From: an uncultured Oceanospirillaceae bacterium
GTDB taxonomy: Bacteria > Pseudomonadota > Gammaproteobacteria > Pseudomonadales > Oceanobacteraceae
Reading direction: 5' to 3'
Assembly: GCA_937974825.1 (NCBI GenBank)
Contig: CALJVD010000182.1
Coordinates: 1-20,968, forward strand
Length of the DNA stretch: 20,968 bases
The notes beneath the pieces were generated by a model. That model saw only the letters and a program-made list of their open reading frames with translations. It was not told the origin of the DNA and did not search any database. The translations under genes were made by a program, and so were the position numbers. The first letter of the stretch is position 1; each line of letters opens with the position of its first letter. Positions 1 through 6,643 of the stretch are shown piece after piece.

Positions 1-3
1 CAC

Positions 4-32
4 AAAAAAGCCCGCAGTAAAATGCAGGCTTT
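4..32 (-). terminator. Intrinsic terminator downstream of tRNA-Phe
   Basis: Read on the minus strand, a stem of AAAGCCTGCA (32-23) pairs with TGCGGGCTTT (16-7), with one G-U pair and a 6-base loop, and runs into a T tract (9-4). It starts about 10 bases past the CCA end of the tRNA, as expected for the end of its transcript. Confidence 0.85.
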
Positions 33-41
33 AAATAATAA

Positions 42-117
42 TGGTGCCCGGAGGCGGAATCGAACCACCGACACGAGGATTTTCAATCCTCTGCTCTACC
101 GACTGAGCTATCCGGGC
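42..117 (-). tRNA. tRNA-Phe (GAA)
   Basis: A 76-nt cloverleaf is read on the minus strand. The acceptor stem GCCCGGA pairs with TCCGGGC and is followed by an encoded CCA end (44-42). The D-arm reads GCTCAGTCGGTAGAGC. The anticodon arm is GAGGATTGAAAATCCTC, giving anticodon GAA for phenylalanine, and the T-arm carries GGTTCGATTCC. The gene lies downstream of yggX, an order I recall from Pseudomonas. It has its own promoter (148-176) and terminator (4-32), so it need not depend on transcription through mutY-yggX. No second tRNA is adjacent in the window. Confidence 0.97.
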
Positions 118-147
118 TAAGACACATGATGTGCTTAAGTGGCGCGT

Positions 148-176
148 ATTAAACCTGTTACAGTCGCCACTGTCAA
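148..176 (-). promoter_or_regulatory. Strong sigma-70 promoter for tRNA-Phe
   Basis: On the minus strand there is a perfect TTGACA -35 (176-171), a 17-base spacer and a TTTAAT -10 (153-148). The bases just after the -10 are GC-rich (ACGCGCC), the discriminator type known from stringently controlled stable-RNA promoters. Transcription should start near 141. The short 5' leader holds a small dyad, CACAT-g-ATGTG, around 123-134. Confidence 0.82.
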
Positions 177-190
177 GCGCTCTTTGTAAA

Positions 191-469
191 TTAATTATCT
201 TTATTTTCAGGGACATAGCCATCGGCTACTACAAAGTCTTCACCAGCGAAAAATTTGTCTCTTTGTTCGGTTAAAAACTTACGTGCTTCTTTATCCATCA
301 TATTTAAATGCTTTTCATTGATAAGGCGGGTTTGGTGATCTGTCCATTCTTCCCATGCCTTTTTAGAGTAGTTTTCATAAATCTCTAAGCCTTTTTCTCC
401 AGGGATGGGTGGATTAGCTAAGCCTTCTAATTCTTCTTGATACTTCTTACAAAAAACCATGCGAGTCAT
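191..469 (-). CDS. yggX: Probable Fe(2+)-trafficking protein YggX
   Basis: A 92-residue protein, the usual length for the family. It shows the family signature: Met-Thr-Arg start, conserved Cys7 in VFCKKYQEELEG, a PGEKG.IYENYSKKAWEEW block, and LINEKHLNMMDKEARKFL in the middle. YggX proteins are small cytoplasmic proteins linked to iron handling and protection of Fe-S clusters against oxidation, although direct iron trafficking is debated. The ATG overlaps the mutY TGA stop (ATGA at 469-466), so the two are probably translationally coupled. The pairing makes sense because MutY carries a [4Fe-4S] cluster. An AAGG about 8 bases upstream can serve as the ribosome binding site. Confidence 0.95.
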   Translation of the reverse strand: MTRMVFCKKYQEELEGLANPPIPGEKGLEIYENYSKKAWEEWTDHQTRLINEKHLNMMDKEARKFLTEQRDKFFAGEDFVVADGYVPENKDN

Positions 470-1533
470 AGTTCAGCCTTATGGGTTTGTTTTAAAAGTT
501 TTTTAACAGGAGCGGCTAGTCCAAGCTCCAAAGGATTGTTGGGATTGTACCAACATCTATCCAACTTGTCGGTTTCAGCACACTGATTAGGTGTTTGCAC
601 TAAAGAGTAAATCAAAGGGTGAATATCTAAGTGATAATGACTAAAAGTATGTCGAAAATGTGCGACTTCAATCGGTGCGGCTGAAGTACCAGGTAATAGT
701 GTAGTAAATAACTCGTCAGCTGCCTTAATACTTTCGGCTTCAGGAAAGCTCCAGAGACCACCCCAAATGCCTTTGCTTGGGCGTTTTTCTAGCAGAAGCG
801 CTCCGCTCGGATCTTTAATGAGTAGCATATATGTATGCTTAACCGGTTTTACCTGCTTAGGTTTCGAGTTTGGAAACTGTGTCGGATTACCCGTTTTCAG
901 GCCTAAGCAATCTTTACGCAACGGGCATTGCTCGCAGTTAGGGCGGGTACGAGTACATAACGTAGCCCCTAAGTCCATCATGGCTTGAGTGTATTCGCGC
1001 GAACTGTTTGCAGGCTGTAACTGCTCTGCGACTTGCCAGAGTTTCTTTTCTATTTTAGAGGTGCCAGGCCAGCCTTCAATGGCTAAGTAGCGTGTTAGTA
1101 CTCGTTTCACATTACCGTCTAGTATAGGGGCGTTAATGCCCATGCTAATTGAGGCTATGGCGGCGGCTGTCGATCGCCCAATACCTGGGAGGCTATTTAG
1201 TGCTTCGACGGATTGTGGAAAGACACCGTTGTACTCGTTAACAATGACTTGTGCACACTTATGCAAGTTACGCCCGCGTGCGTAATAGCCTAAGCCTGTC
1301 CAGAGGTGCAGTACCTCATCTTGGTCGGCAGCAGCTAAAGCGTAAACATCGGGAAAGCGTTCCATAAAACGCAAATAATATGAAATCACCGTGCTGACTT
1401 GGGTTTGTTGCAGCATGATTTCAGAAACCCATACACGATAAGGGGTAATATCCTGCTGCCAAGGCAAGTGTTTGCGCCCGTGTTGTTCGTACCAATCTAA
1501 AACGCGTTGGCTAAAATCATCGGCAAGTTTCAT
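466..1533 (-). CDS. mutY: A/G-specific adenine DNA glycosylase MutY
   Basis: A 355-residue protein that removes adenine mispaired with 8-oxoguanine or G in base excision repair. Visible landmarks are the catalytic Glu38 in WVSEIMLQQTQV, the helix-hairpin-helix LNSLPGIGRSTAAAI (about 112-126), the catalytic Asp139 in ILDGNVKRV, and four cysteines (193, 200, 203, 209; spacing C-X6-C-X2-C-X5-C) that bind a [4Fe-4S] cluster. The C-terminal 130 or so residues form the NUDIX-like 8-oxoG recognition domain (KRPSKGIWGGLWSFPE). The frame stays open upstream, but residues there match nothing in MutY and run into the previous gene. The ATG at 1533 gives MKLADDFSQRVLDWY, a normal MutY N-terminus, 4 bases after the upstream stop. 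It overlaps yggX downstream. Confidence 0.96.
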   Translation of the reverse strand: MKLADDFSQRVLDWYEQHGRKHLPWQQDITPYRVWVSEIMLQQTQVSTVISYYLRFMERFPDVYALAAADQDEVLHLWTGLGYYARGRNLHKCAQVIVNEYNGVFPQSVEALNSLPGIGRSTAAAIASISMGINAPILDGNVKRVLTRYLAIEGWPGTSKIEKKLWQVAEQLQPANSSREYTQAMMDLGATLCTRTRPNCEQCPLRKDCLGLKTGNPTQFPNSKPKQVKPVKHTYMLLIKDPSGALLLEKRPSKGIWGGLWSFPEAESIKAADELFTTLLPGTSAAPIEVAHFRHTFSHYHLDIHPLIYSLVQTPNQCAETDKLDRCWYNPNNPLELGLAAPVKKLLKQTHKAEL

Positions 1534-1537
1534 CGAG

Positions 1538-3955
1538 TTATTTAAGCTCTTCGAGCTGTGATCGTAATGCTTTAGGGTCGTGATTTTGTAGGTAGTGTTC
1601 AAGTTGTTCAAAAAATAATGGGCGACTGAATAAATACCCTTGCGCGCCATCACACAGGTTGTCGCATAAGAAAGTTAATTGCTCGATCGTTTCTACGCCT
1701 TCTGCGACAACCGATAAATTCAGTTTATGCGCCATCGCAATGATTGCTGCGGTGATAGCCATATCGCTTGGGTCAGAAGGGATATCCATAACAAATGAAC
1801 GGTCAACTTTTAAAACGTTGATGGGGAAGCTCTTAATATAAGATAGGGAAGAGTAACCCGTACCAAAGTCATCAATTGCAATAGAAACCCCTAGTTCTTT
1901 CAGGTGTTTCATAGTGACCGTGGCACCTTTCACATCTTCCATAATAATACTTTCGGTAATTTCCAACTCTAAATTTTGGGGTGGCAAGCCAGAGGTGGTT
2001 AACGCCTCTTTAATATTGTCTAACAGGTTAGGGTCGGAGAATTGCTTGGCGGAAACGTTGACCGCTACTTTGGCCGATTCGGGTAGAAGCTTCTGTTCTA
2101 ATAGCTTGTTAACTTGCACGCAGCTTTCTTGTAATACCCATTTATCAATTTGAACAATTTGCCCCGTTTCTTCTGCAATAGGTATGAAGCGGTCGGGTGA
2201 AATAATTCCTTTAGCGGGATGTGACCAGCGTATTAAAGTTTCAATACCGGTTAAGCTAAAGTCTTCTAAGTTGATTTTAGGTTGGAAAGATAAAACGAAT
2301 TGATTTTCGGCCAAAGCCGTATTGATTTCTTGTTCGGTTTCTAAGTGCTCTAATACTCGGCGATTCATGTCTTCAGAGAAAAACTGAATGTTATTTCTAC
2401 CCAGTTCTTTGGCTCGATACATGGCTAAGTCGGCGTTTTTCATCAAGACTTTATCGTCGGTCGAATCGTCAGGAATCATAGTGATTCCGATACTGACTGT
2501 CGTGCTTAATGGGTAACCGTGAACATGTAGAGATTCTGAAATAGATTTCAGAATCTTCTCGGCAACTAACAAAGCATCCTCTGAGCTGCGAATATCGGTG
2601 AGCAGAACAGTAAACTCATCGCCCCCTACACGTGAAACAGTGTCCGTTTCTCGTAAGTTACTTTTTAAGCGCTTAGCGACTTCAATCAATAGAAGGTCAC
2701 CAGTGTCGTGGCCGAGTGTATCGTTAACCCGTTTAAATTGGTCCATGTCGATAAACATTAAGGCAACAGAGGTGTTAGTGCGCTGAGCATTAATAATAGA
2801 GTTTTGTAGGCGGTCTCTGAATAAGCGGCGATTAGCCAAACCTGTGAGTGGGTCGTACAGTGCCAAGCTTTCCATTTTTAGCTGGGCTTCTTTTAGTTCA
2901 GAAATATCTGAAATAGTGCCAAGGTAACCAAGCAGGCGGCCTTTTTGGTCGTGCAATGCACTGCTTAATAGTTGTAGCCAAACAATCTCATCATCACGGC
3001 GGTAAAAACGAAACTCTAAACTGATGCTTTCTTGCTTGTCGACTAGCTTTTTCCAGTGCTTGTGAAAGTGCGCTTGATCTTCAGGGTGAATTTTAGACAT
3101 CCAAGTGTCTAAGCTCGGTAAATAAGATGGGGTTGCATGAATATCACGCCAACGCTGATTAACGTACTCAAGTTGTAACCCTTTATTTATTTGAAAAATA
3201 CCCACGGGAGAGAGTGCGGTGAGCTTGCGGAATCTATCCTCACTGCTTTTAAGTGAATTGTTTTCCAGCTCGATGGTATTTAACAGCGAGTTAAAGAGGT
3301 CAATAAGATCACCAAGCTCATCATGCGTTTGTTTCTTAGCGCGAATCGAATAATCTTTTTTACGCAGAATGCTTTTAAGTGTTTTGTTTATGTCTTTAAT
3401 CGGGCTGATAACAATTTGCTGAAGGCCGCTCGAAAGTAAAAGAGCTAAGAGTAATGCAAAGAATAAAACCACGCCCGAGAAGAATAAAAACGATTTAATA
3501 CGAGCGAGTAGTTCGGCATGGCTCGATTCAATATATAAAGTCCCAATTGGCTCTTGGTTGAACTCTATTGGGAAGCGTTGGAAAAAGTTTAATGTAGTGC
3601 TGCTATCGATGTCATACAAATAATTGGGGCAAGACATTGACGAGTTCTCGTAATAGCTGCTGACTAGTTGCTGTTCACTGTTGTACAAACAGCCGCGAAT
3701 AATACTGGTGTCGGCACTTAATGCGTCTAGGTTGTTTTGTAGGATGGGCTGATCTTGGAACATTAGGGCAGGACCAGTTTGGTTGGCTAATACCTCTCCT
3801 AAAATGGTTAGTTTGTCGTCGACCTCTTGCTTACCTAAATAATACTCTAAAGAAATAAATGCCAAATTACTGAGCATTAACGTAAGTGCTGTGGTGACCA
3901 TGGCCATGGTTATCAGCTTGGTACGAAGAGAATTATTTCTTTGGTGTTTGGGCAT
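1538..3955 (-). CDS. Membrane GGDEF/EAL c-di-GMP protein with CHASE8-like sensor, HAMP and PAS
   Basis: An 805-residue protein that probably makes and/or breaks cyclic di-GMP. Order: TM1 (about 14-35), a periplasmic segment of about 120 residues resembling CHASE8 (LANQTGPALMFQDQ), TM2 (about 156-178), HAMP, PAS (about 242-355), GGDEF, EAL. The cyclase motif GGDEF (444-448) is intact, with an inhibitory I-site RETD (from 435) five residues before it. The EAL motif reads ETL (from 572). The other phosphodiesterase residues are present: NVSAKQF, LELEITES, IDDFGTGYSSL, LKVDRSF, VVAEGVE. Both activities are therefore possible, and which dominates cannot be read from sequence. The stop lies 4 bases before the mutY start, so expression is probably coupled. 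No clear Shine-Dalgarno precedes the ATG. In the Pseudomonas cluster I recall, an AsmA-family gene sits here instead. Confidence 0.92.
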   Translation of the reverse strand: MPKHQRNNSLRTKLITMAMVTTALTLMLSNLAFISLEYYLGKQEVDDKLTILGEVLANQTGPALMFQDQPILQNNLDALSADTSIIRGCLYNSEQQLVSSYYENSSMSCPNYLYDIDSSTTLNFFQRFPIEFNQEPIGTLYIESSHAELLARIKSFLFFSGVVLFFALLLALLLSSGLQQIVISPIKDINKTLKSILRKKDYSIRAKKQTHDELGDLIDLFNSLLNTIELENNSLKSSEDRFRKLTALSPVGIFQINKGLQLEYVNQRWRDIHATPSYLPSLDTWMSKIHPEDQAHFHKHWKKLVDKQESISLEFRFYRRDDEIVWLQLLSSALHDQKGRLLGYLGTISDISELKEAQLKMESLALYDPLTGLANRRLFRDRLQNSIINAQRTNTSVALMFIDMDQFKRVNDTLGHDTGDLLLIEVAKRLKSNLRETDTVSRVGGDEFTVLLTDIRSSEDALLVAEKILKSISESLHVHGYPLSTTVSIGITMIPDDSTDDKVLMKNADLAMYRAKELGRNNIQFFSEDMNRRVLEHLETEQEINTALAENQFVLSFQPKINLEDFSLTGIETLIRWSHPAKGIISPDRFIPIAEETGQIVQIDKWVLQESCVQVNKLLEQKLLPESAKVAVNVSAKQFSDPNLLDNIKEALTTSGLPPQNLELEITESIIMEDVKGATVTMKHLKELGVSIAIDDFGTGYSSLSYIKSFPINVLKVDRSFVMDIPSDPSDMAITAAIIAMAHKLNLSVVAEGVETIEQLTFLCDNLCDGAQGYLFSRPLFFEQLEHYLQNHDPKALRSQLEELK

Positions 3956-4033
3956 TGTTGTTATTTAACCAAAAACAATTAAGACAATAGAATTAAAGCT
4001 TAGTTGATTATTGATCGTTGTGTAAGAGGGAGA

Positions 4034-4060
4034 TAAAAAAACTGGCCAATAAAGGCCAGT
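4034..4060 (-). terminator. Intrinsic terminator after the MlaC-like gene
   Basis: A perfect 7-bp stem, ACTGGCC (4041-4047) and GGCCAGT (4054-4060), has a 6-base loop. On the minus strand it is followed by a run of seven T (4040-4034). It lies 30 bases past the end of the MlaC-like gene and separates it from the GGDEF/EAL gene. Confidence 0.85.
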
Positions 4061-4089
4061 AAAAGATGTATAACAAGGAGAGTAACAAG

Positions 4090-4698
4090 TTAGTCTTTCT
4101 GCTGTTGAGAAAGTTCCTCTAAAAGTTCGTCCATTGAAATTTGTTGTAAACGATCATTCAGTTGGTCACGATAGGTTTTAACAATGCTTAAACCAGAAAC
4201 CACAGCATCGTATACTAGCCACTCACTGCCTTCGTCTTTTTGATATAAACGAAAATCCACAGGAATTAAGTTGCCGTTAGTCTGACGTAAGTTAGTGCGT
4301 ACTATGGCTTTATCGCCCTTGTTATTGTAAACGGTTTCAGAAATAACAAATCGTTCGCCAGCAAAGGCTTTAAAAGCACTGCTGTAAGTTTTAATTTGTA
4401 ATTCTTTGTACAGGTCTATAAAAGACTGACGCTGCTCGTTACTAGCACGTCGCCAGTGTTTGCCAAGGGCGCCCATTGCTAAACGACGCTCATCAACAGC
4501 TGGAATAATCCAGGTTGAAACTAAATCGTGAATAACTTCATCGGTACGCTCTTCAGGGGCAAGCTCGGTAAGAGTATTAATAACACCATCGGTTGCAGCT
4601 TGAATAACCGCTCGTGGTTCTTCTATTTCACCGGCTTGAGCAGAAAATGAAAAGACTAAAGCGATCATCAACGGAAATAATGTTTTAACAAGGTTCAT
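4090..4698 (-). CDS. MlaC/Ttg2D-like periplasmic phospholipid-binding protein, orphan
   Basis: A 202-residue exported protein. A signal peptide (MNLVKTLFPLMIALVFSFSAQA, cut about residue 22) is followed by one MlaC/Ttg2 domain (about 28-195). Family features seen are the helical N-terminal half, LAMGALGKHWRRASNEQRQSFIDLYKELQIKTYSSAF, then the strand-rich VDFRLYQKDEGSEWLVYDAVVSGLSIVKTYRDQL. MlaC shuttles phospholipids between the outer-membrane MlaA complex and the inner-membrane MlaFEDB transporter. None of mlaF, E, D, B or A is in the window, so this copy stands alone and may be a paralogue with its own ligand or partner. A TTG at 4710 would add four residues, but the ATG at 4698 gives the better signal peptide. 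Ribosome binding is weak. The next gene upstream ends 62 bases away on the same strand, so cotranscription is possible. The gene ends at a terminator. Confidence 0.85.
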   Translation of the reverse strand: MNLVKTLFPLMIALVFSFSAQAGEIEEPRAVIQAATDGVINTLTELAPEERTDEVIHDLVSTWIIPAVDERRLAMGALGKHWRRASNEQRQSFIDLYKELQIKTYSSAFKAFAGERFVISETVYNNKGDKAIVRTNLRQTNGNLIPVDFRLYQKDEGSEWLVYDAVVSGLSIVKTYRDQLNDRLQQISMDELLEELSQQQKD

Positions 4699-4760
4699 AA
4701 AGGTTACCAATTAAAGCGATTGAATGAATAGTATGCAGTGCTTAAGGATTAAAGCAAAGA

Positions 4761-5174
4761 TTACCCTTGGTTACCTAAGTATAGCCAATGGTCGTCTTTC
4801 TGAATGAAACCACGATTCTTTAAAGCTGGCTGTAGAGAGGTAGGGCAGTTGTTAACCCGCAGCGTTTTTTTCTCTTGCTGAGCCCAGCGGCATATAAAGT
4901 GAGCAAGCTGATGCATGACTCCACGACGTTGAGTGATGGTACGTACACCGGCGTGAGACAATAGCACTTGGCCATCGACCTCTTTGGCAAGAAGCGCGCC
5001 CACAATGCGGTCATTAAAGCGCCCAGCCATTACCCAACCGCCGTTCTTTAACCACTCTTGCAGTTGATCGGTATTGAGCAAGAAGCCGTCTATTGGAGTG
5101 TCTAAGTGGATTTTTTCAAGATCCTGCCAGTCTGTGGTGGAGGGTTCTTCGATATGTTCGAGTAATACAGGCAT
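4761..5174 (-). CDS. PanZ/PanM-like GNAT-fold acetyl-CoA sensor
   Basis: A 137-residue single-domain GNAT-fold protein. It resembles E. coli PanZ (PanM) along its length: an N-terminal DWQDLEKIHLDTP, the strand MAGRFNDRIVGALL (E. coli YAARFNERLLAAV), and the acetyl-CoA loop VRTITQRRGVMHQL (E. coli VREVTRRRGVGQYL). PanZ binds acetyl-CoA and promotes maturation and inhibition of aspartate decarboxylase PanD in coenzyme A synthesis. The second glycine of the RRGxG loop is Met here. No panD is in the window, so the role is inferred from similarity recalled by eye; a plain acetyltransferase is the alternative. Two ATGs lie in tandem (5177 and 5174). AGGAG is only 2 bases before the first and 5 before the second, so the second is preferred. 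Divergent from hisB. Confidence 0.68.
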   Translation of the reverse strand: MPVLLEHIEEPSTTDWQDLEKIHLDTPIDGFLLNTDQLQEWLKNGGWVMAGRFNDRIVGALLAKEVDGQVLLSHAGVRTITQRRGVMHQLAHFICRWAQQEKKTLRVNNCPTSLQPALKNRGFIQKDDHWLYLGNQG

Positions 5175-5190
5175 CATTGCTCCTAACTAG

Positions 5191-5219
5191 GTACATTCTT
5201 TATGGATTTGCTTTATAAT
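5191..5219 (+). promoter_or_regulatory. Candidate hisB promoter
   Basis: A consensus TATAAT -10 lies at 5214-5219, about 35 bases before the hisB ATG. The hexamer 17 bases upstream (GTACAT, 5191-5196) is a poor -35, so strength is uncertain. The complementary strand in the same AT-rich stretch could also supply a -10 (TATTAT) for the divergent PanZ-like gene. Confidence 0.5.
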
Positions 5220-5253
5220 ACAGTTTTTCATTTGATTAAACTTTGGAGACATT

Positions 5254-5844
5254 ATGGCACGCACTGCAACGGTGGAGCGCAATACTCTTGAAACAAAAAT
5301 TAGAGTAAGCATAAACCTCGATGGTACCGGCGCTGCAAAGTTCGAAACAGGTGTTCCTTTCTTAGATCATATGATGGATCAAATTGCGCGTCACGGTTTA
5401 ATTGATTTAGACGTACACTGCCAGGGCGATAACCACATTGATGACCACCACACTGTTGAAGATATTGGTATCTCTTTAGGCCAAGCTTTTGCTAAAGCTG
5501 TAGGCGACAAAAAAGGCATGGTGCGTTATGGCCATTCTTATGTCCCGCTAGATGAAGCATTGTCACGCGTAGTAATTGATTTCTCAGGTCGTCCAGGTTT
5601 ATTCATGGATGTTGAATTTACTCGCGCTAACTTGGGTACATTTGATGTGCAATTGTTTTGGGAGTTCTTCCAAGGCTTCGTTAACCACGCTGGTGTAACC
5701 TTGCATATTGATAATCTAAAAGGCTTTAACGCTCACCACCAAGCCGAAACTATCTTTAAGGCATTTGGTCGTGCATTACGAATGGCGTTAGCCGATGACC
5801 CACGTATGGCGGGTATGATGCCTTCTACTAAAGGCGTTCTTTAA
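5254..5844 (+). CDS. hisB: Imidazoleglycerol-phosphate dehydratase
   Basis: A 196-residue monofunctional enzyme. It dehydrates imidazole glycerol phosphate to imidazole acetol phosphate, the sixth step of histidine synthesis, in the cytoplasm. It lacks the N-terminal phosphatase half of the bifunctional E. coli HisB. Metal-ligand motifs are present in both halves of the internally duplicated fold: FLDHMMDQIARHG and DDHHTVEDIGI in the first, FVNHAGVTLHI and FNAHHQAETIFKAFGRAL in the second. The C-terminus ends in the usual PSTKGVL. GGAGA precedes the ATG by 4 bases. It is the first gene of the his block, but a strong terminator follows 5 bases after the stop, separating it from hisA. Confidence 0.97.
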   Translation: MARTATVERNTLETKIRVSINLDGTGAAKFETGVPFLDHMMDQIARHGLIDLDVHCQGDNHIDDHHTVEDIGISLGQAFAKAVGDKKGMVRYGHSYVPLDEALSRVVIDFSGRPGLFMDVEFTRANLGTFDVQLFWEFFQGFVNHAGVTLHIDNLKGFNAHHQAETIFKAFGRALRMALADDPRMAGMMPSTKGVL

Positions 5845-5849
5845 CAATA

Positions 5850-5874
5850 ATGGGGCGCATCAGCCCCATTTTTT
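5850..5874 (+). terminator. Intrinsic terminator between hisB and hisA
   Basis: A perfect 7-bp GC-rich stem, ATGGGGC (5850-5856) and GCCCCAT (5863-5869), has loop GCATCA and runs into TTTTTT (5869-5874). It sits 5 bases after the hisB stop, in the slot where hisH is commonly found. hisA and hisF would then need readthrough or their own promoter. A TATAAA at 5884-5889 lacks an evident -35. Confidence 0.85.
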
Positions 5875-5899
5875 ATGACGAATTATAAAGGTACTAATC

Positions 5900-6643
5900 A
5901 TGCTGGTGATTCCTGCAATCGATTTAAAAGACGGCCAATGTGTGCGCTTACGACAAGGTCGAATGGAAGACTCAACCGTTTTTGGTGATGATCCTGTTTC
6001 TATGGCAAAACGTTGGGTTGACGCAGGTTGCCGACGTTTGCACCTTGTCGACCTTAATGGCGCCTTTGCAGGTGAGCCAGTCAATGGTGAAGCCGTTACC
6101 GCTATCGCAAAAGCATTTCCTAATTTACCCATCCAAATTGGTGGTGGGATTCGTACCCTAGAGACTATTGAGCACTACATTAAAGCAGGTGTGAGCTACG
6201 TTATTATTGGTACTAAAGCGGTTAAAGAACCTTCTTTTGTAAAAGAAGCATGTCAGGCGTTTCCTGGTACCGTTATTGTAGGGCTTGATGCTCAAGACGG
6301 CTATGTGGCAACCGATGGCTGGGCAGAAATCTCTGAGTTGAAAGCCGTTGATCTTGCTAAGCAATTTAAGCACGACGGTGTGACATCTATTGTTTATACC
6401 GATATTGCACGTGATGGCATGATGCAAGGCGTTAACGTAGAAGCCACTGTGCAGCTAGCACAAGAAGGTGGTATTCCCGTTATTGCTTCAGGCGGTGTCA
6501 CTAATATTGAAGATATACGTCAACTCGCTAATGTTGCTCATAAAGGGTTGCTTGGTGCAATTACAGGTCGTGCAATATATGAAGGTACTTTAGATGTTGA
6601 CGCTGCACAAAAGCTAGCCGATGAAATCACCGGAGCTAACTAA
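5900..6643 (+). CDS. hisA: Phosphoribosylformimino-5-aminoimidazole carboxamide ribotide isomerase
   Basis: A 247-residue TIM-barrel enzyme, the normal length. It performs the Amadori-type isomerisation of ProFAR to PRFAR in histidine synthesis. The catalytic pair is Asp8 (MLVIPAIDLKDG) and Asp130 (IVGLDAQDG). Phosphate-binding loops are IQIGGGIRTLETI and PVIASGGVTNIEDI, and VYTDIARDGMMQG is also typical. It follows the hisB terminator by 25 bases and has an AAGG before its ATG. Its TAA overlaps the hisF ATG by one base (TAATG at 6641-6645), so HisA and HisF are translationally coupled. That fits, because HisF uses the HisA product. Confidence 0.97.
   Translation: MLVIPAIDLKDGQCVRLRQGRMEDSTVFGDDPVSMAKRWVDAGCRRLHLVDLNGAFAGEPVNGEAVTAIAKAFPNLPIQIGGGIRTLETIEHYIKAGVSYVIIGTKAVKEPSFVKEACQAFPGTVIVGLDAQDGYVATDGWAEISELKAVDLAKQFKHDGVTSIVYTDIARDGMMQGVNVEATVQLAQEGGIPVIASGGVTNIEDIRQLANVAHKGLLGAITGRAIYEGTLDVDAAQKLADEITGAN

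Noticed and set aside
31..222. Open frame of 63 codons on the minus strand over the tRNA region
   Set aside because: It is mostly the tRNA-Phe gene translated, and shows no protein-family features.
767..988. Plus-strand open frame inside mutY
   Set aside because: It lies antisense to a region with clear MutY coding, including the Fe-S cysteines, and has no ribosome binding site or recognisable domain.
466..1653. Longer mutY reading frame starting at 1653
   Set aside because: The extra 40 residues overlap the end of the GGDEF/EAL gene and do not resemble MutY; the ATG at 1533 fits family length and N-terminus.
2225..2242. ETL in place of EAL taken as evidence of a dead phosphodiesterase
   Set aside because: The catalytic Glu is kept, the other metal and base residues are present, and Ala-to-Thr at this site is a tolerated variation as far as I know, so inactivity cannot be claimed.
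4820..5014. Alternative minus-strand frame inside the PanZ-like gene
   Set aside because: It overlaps the GNAT-fold frame that carries the family motifs; this frame shows low-complexity shadow sequence.
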